In this document: positions 61,190-64,000 of the stretch, in pieces | Layout: each line of letters begins with the position of its first letter | Position numbering within the stretch: the stretch's first letter is position 1 | NCBI GenBank assembly: GCA_964057225.1 | Contig: OZ059895.1 | Span: 9,362,001-9,426,000, forward strand | DNA: 64,000 nt | Source of the DNA: Auanema rhodensis | Taxonomy: Eukaryota > Nematoda > Chromadorea > Rhabditida > Rhabditidae | Reading direction: 5' to 3' | The notes under the pieces: generated by a model | Seen by the model: the letters and a program-made list of their open reading frames with translations, nothing else | What the model was told of the DNA's origin: nothing | Databases searched by the model: none | Made by a program: the position numbers and the translations under genes

Positions 61190-62569
61190 TCAGATCCGGA
61201 TCCACTTCTGTCGAGGAATTTTCGTCGGACTGGTTTTGTCAAGGTACGCTCTTTCTCGTATCTCTTTTTTTATCATTATTTCTTCTCTATTTTTTTTCTC
61301 TCTCTATTTCTCACTCCAGTGTTTATTCTTATTCTTTCTTATTGCTCTTCATTTTTCAATATGTCTTTTGTGACTAATGATTTTCTTACAAATGCTCTTC
61401 AAAATTTCTCAAAGTCCCTTGAGAAATCTTTTTCAAAATTGTCAAATGCTATAAAAAATGAGCTTAACTGTATGAAAATTACTATCACATCGCATAAGGC
61501 TCGCTTAAAAACTATCGAAACGGATTTCAAATCCCGCTTAGATAAATTAGAGCAAACTTTTAATTCATTTCAAAACACTAGTAATTCTAATTCTACCTGT
61601 GTCCCAACCTCTTCCCAACTCAATGTAGCATGTCATTGCCAAAAATTACGATCAGAGGAGACAAAGTACCTCTACCGTGCCAAAAGAGCCCTTTGCTTCC
61701 GAGTGCCATTAACGTCAACAGAATTCCCAACTGAACCTCTGTTGCTATTGAAACTTATTATCGAGAAATCTCAAGACAACACCCTGTCTTCTCTGATCGA
61801 TAGCAATCAAATTACTATTGCACGTTCTACTCTCAAATCTAATTCCCCTGGCCCTCTCATAATTACATGTCCATCGGTAGTTTTACGCGACAAGATTATC
61901 CAAGTTATCAAAATCAATAAATCAAAATGTTTCGATTCCCTTTCAAAAACGTTTTTGCGACGAGACTATCTCCCCTTCGAAATTGAACTGGAGAAAAACT
62001 TGAGAAAAGAAGCTAAAATCAAGAACGAAAATAACACTGAAAGGATTTTTCTTGTAAGATGTTCATCAAGGGGAGGTGGTGTGCTTCTTTTCATCAAAAA
62101 ACATATTACTTTCCGTCTTCTTTCCTGCTCTTCTAATTCATCTACCATACAGTTTATAAATATTCTTATCACATCTTCCAATTCTATTTTCTCTGTTTGT
62201 TATCGCTCTCCATCATCATCAAGCTCAGATTTTTTAAATTTTTTTTTGTGATCTTCAAAATCACCTAGTTAATCTGTCTCTTTATCTTACTGGTGATCTT
62301 AATTTCCCTAAAATAAATTGGGATCTTGGTATATGTTCTCAACCTACTCCTTCTAGTAGAATTCTACTCCAATTTCTCAATCAAAACTGTCTAAACCAGC
62401 TAGTCAACTTTCCTACCAGAGGTGAGAATATTCTTGATTATATCATTACAAATAACGTCTGTTGTGTAAACAATATCAACCGATCTGGTTCACTAGGAGC
62501 TTCGGATCACTTTTCAATCACCTTTCAGATACTTTCTAAATCTGAGAATTTTCATCTCCAAGACTTACA
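61190..62569 (+). mobile_element. CR1/jockey-like LINE, copy 1 (truncated)
   Basis: A coding stretch begins at 61361 (MSFVTNDFLTNALQNFSKSL). A coiled-coil-like segment, then an RRM-like ORF1 body (ITIARSTLKSNSPGPLIITC; LEKNLRKEAKIKNENN) follow. At about 62072 the frame passes directly into an APE-type endonuclease (RGGGVLLFIKKHITFRLL, VCYRSPSSSSSD, then in another frame GDLNFPKINWDL, FPTRGENILDYIITNN, GSLGASDHFSITF). The start of the endonuclease is missing, so ORF1 and endonuclease are fused by a deletion. A short continuation (DYELINRQLINIDF) follows the MITE at 63279-63365. No reverse transcriptase is seen. Confidence 0.8.
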
Positions 62570-62571
62570 TA

Positions 62572-63276
62572 CACTCGTGGCCATAAATTCTCGGCAGGTG
62601 GTGCCTCGACGAAAAAAATTTTTAAAAAATTTAAAAAAATATTTAAAATTTAATTTTCAGGATAATGTGGTTTGTAATAGTTCAGGCTTCTAGAATTTTC
62701 AGTTTCAATGTCAAAGTATCGATGGGAAGAAAGTTATGAAAAAATATCTGACGTCCATATTTGGACTAAACTTACATTTTCATATCTTGAGTTAGGGAGC
62801 ATGAACATTAATAATTATTTCGCTGAATTGTAGACAAAACCTTACTTTATCATTTTAGAACATGACAAGGGGTTTTTTTGTTTCCGAAGATCTAAGAAAA
62901 TCAGTTTTACACGAAGATGCAAAGCGGTTATCGAAGCTAGATGACACGCCACACGATATTAAGTATTTTTTTTAGTTTCTCGATAGTTTAAAGTATTGTT
63001 TTTACGGAGAACTTTTTTATTTTTGTTCGGAAAATATTTTTTATGATTTTTTGAAATTTTAAAATTTTTTGGTTATCTGTTCATGCTTCATAAATCATTC
63101 TAATAAAAATTTTGGACTAAAAACGTGGGTAAAACCTTTTGAAGTTAGAGAATAAAGTTCAAAACAGTTAAATGAAGTAGATTATACTCGAATAATTGTG
63201 AAAAACAGAAAAACTTTTTTTAAAATAAGAAAAATTGAAAATTTTGGGGGGTGCCGAGAATTTATGGCCACGAGTG
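62572..63276. mobile_element. Tc1-like MITE, complete (705 bases)
   Basis: Flanked by TA on both sides, with inverted ends CACTCGTGGCCATAAATTCT-CGGCA. No transposase frame. Inserted in the LINE endonuclease region, between DLHT and the NRTTIF/DYELIN continuation. A broken second copy is at 48905-49187. Confidence 0.9.
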
Positions 63277-63365
63277 TAGTTGTAATCGGACCACAATTTT
63301 CTTCTGGCTGATTATGAACTTATTAATAGACAACTTATCAACATTGATTTCTGTTCTGAACTTTC

Positions 63366-64000
63366 AATTATGAGAGGGCCAGGGGAATTAGATTTGAGAG
63401 TAGAACGTGCAATAGTAATTTGATTGCTATCGATCAGAGAAGACAGGGTGTTGTCTTGAGATTTCTCGATAATAAGTTTCAATAGCAACAGAGGTTCAGT
63501 TGGGAATTCTGTTGACGTTAATGGCACTCGGAAGCAAAGGGCTCTTTTGGCACGGTAGAGGTACTTTGTCTCCTCTGATCGTAATTTTTGGCAATGACAT
63601 GCTACATTGAGTTGGGAAGAAGTTGGGACACAGGTAGAATTAGAATTACTAGTGTTTTGAAATGAATTAAAAGTTTGCTCTAATTTATCTAAGCGGGATT
63701 TGAAATCCGTTTCGATAGTTTTTAAGCGAGCCTTATGCGATGTGATAGTAATTTTCATACAGTTAAGCTCATTTTTTATAGCATTTGACAATTTTGAAAA
63801 AGAGTTCTCAAGGGACTTTGAGAAATTTTGAAGAGCATTTGTAAGAAAATCATTAGTCACAAAAGACATATTGAAAAATGAAGAGCAATAAGAAAGAATA
63901 AGAATAAACACTGGAGTGAGAAATAGAGAGAGAAAAAAAATAGAGAAGAAATAATGATAAAAAAAAGAGATACGAGAAAGAGCGTACCTTGACAAAACCA
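63366..64000 (-). mobile_element. LINE copy 2, inverted
   Basis: Reverse complement of about 61231-61865, covering the LINE 5' region and ORF1 start (frame from 63870 leftward). It diverges from copy 1 at the point GPLII, so the two form a large inverted repeat with about 1.5 kb between arms. It continues beyond the window. Confidence 0.85.

Overview
The window is eukaryotic and AT-rich and most likely nematode. The host genes are split by many introns of about 40-50 bases. Several starts lie a few bases after an AG acceptor-like site, which fits spliced-leader trans-splicing. The gene set also fits: a patched-related (PTR) transporter and a zinc carboxypeptidase with a C-terminal ShKT domain. 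The species cannot be fixed from sequence alone. The window may start and end inside larger units.

Host region, 1-30.4 kb. From the left: the last exon of an unknown gene (+), a neurexin/CASPR-like adhesion receptor (-), about 6 kb without a recognisable gene, an M14 carboxypeptidase-ShKT (+), a PTR-family RND protein (-) and a MESH1/HDDC3 HD hydrolase (-). Divergent from MESH1 is a tight + strand series: AP-1 gamma adaptin, GBA2-type glucosylceramidase, mitochondrial BOLA3 and S-formylglutathione hydrolase (ESD). Gaps in this series are about 300, 118 and 123 bases, so it is a candidate operon.

Mobile region, 30.5-64 kb. A BED-finger fragment (probable hAT transposase) is cut exactly at the end of a Maverick/Polinton. 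Polinton A (31037-47136) is near complete. It has inverted terminal repeats, a chromodomain integrase with a broken frame, a packaging ATPase, minor and major capsid proteins, an adenain-like protease, a capsid-associated basic protein, a C2H2 finger protein and conserved small proteins. Its protein-primed DNA polymerase B is split by about ten host-like introns. A 1.4 kb remnant of a second Polinton (B: ATPase and two small genes) follows. Polinton C starts at 48567 in the opposite orientation. Its TIR-to-polymerase interval is filled by a Tc1-like MITE half and about 7.1 kb of a 168-base satellite with a 2.65 kb higher-order period. C then carries a deleted polymerase pseudogene, an intact major capsid gene and shuffled fragments. 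The end is a CR1/jockey-like LINE and an inverted second copy, with a 705-base Tc1-like MITE inserted in the first.

The Polinton genes form a virion module (MCP, penton-like protein, protease, ATPase) and a replication/integration module (PolB, integrase). No fusogen or envelope glycoprotein was recognised. The observations most worth follow-up are the stacked hybrid termini, the palindromic iterons in the TIRs, the satellite bloom inside Polinton C, the intact capsid gene beside a dead polymerase, and unexplained small genes in Polinton A.
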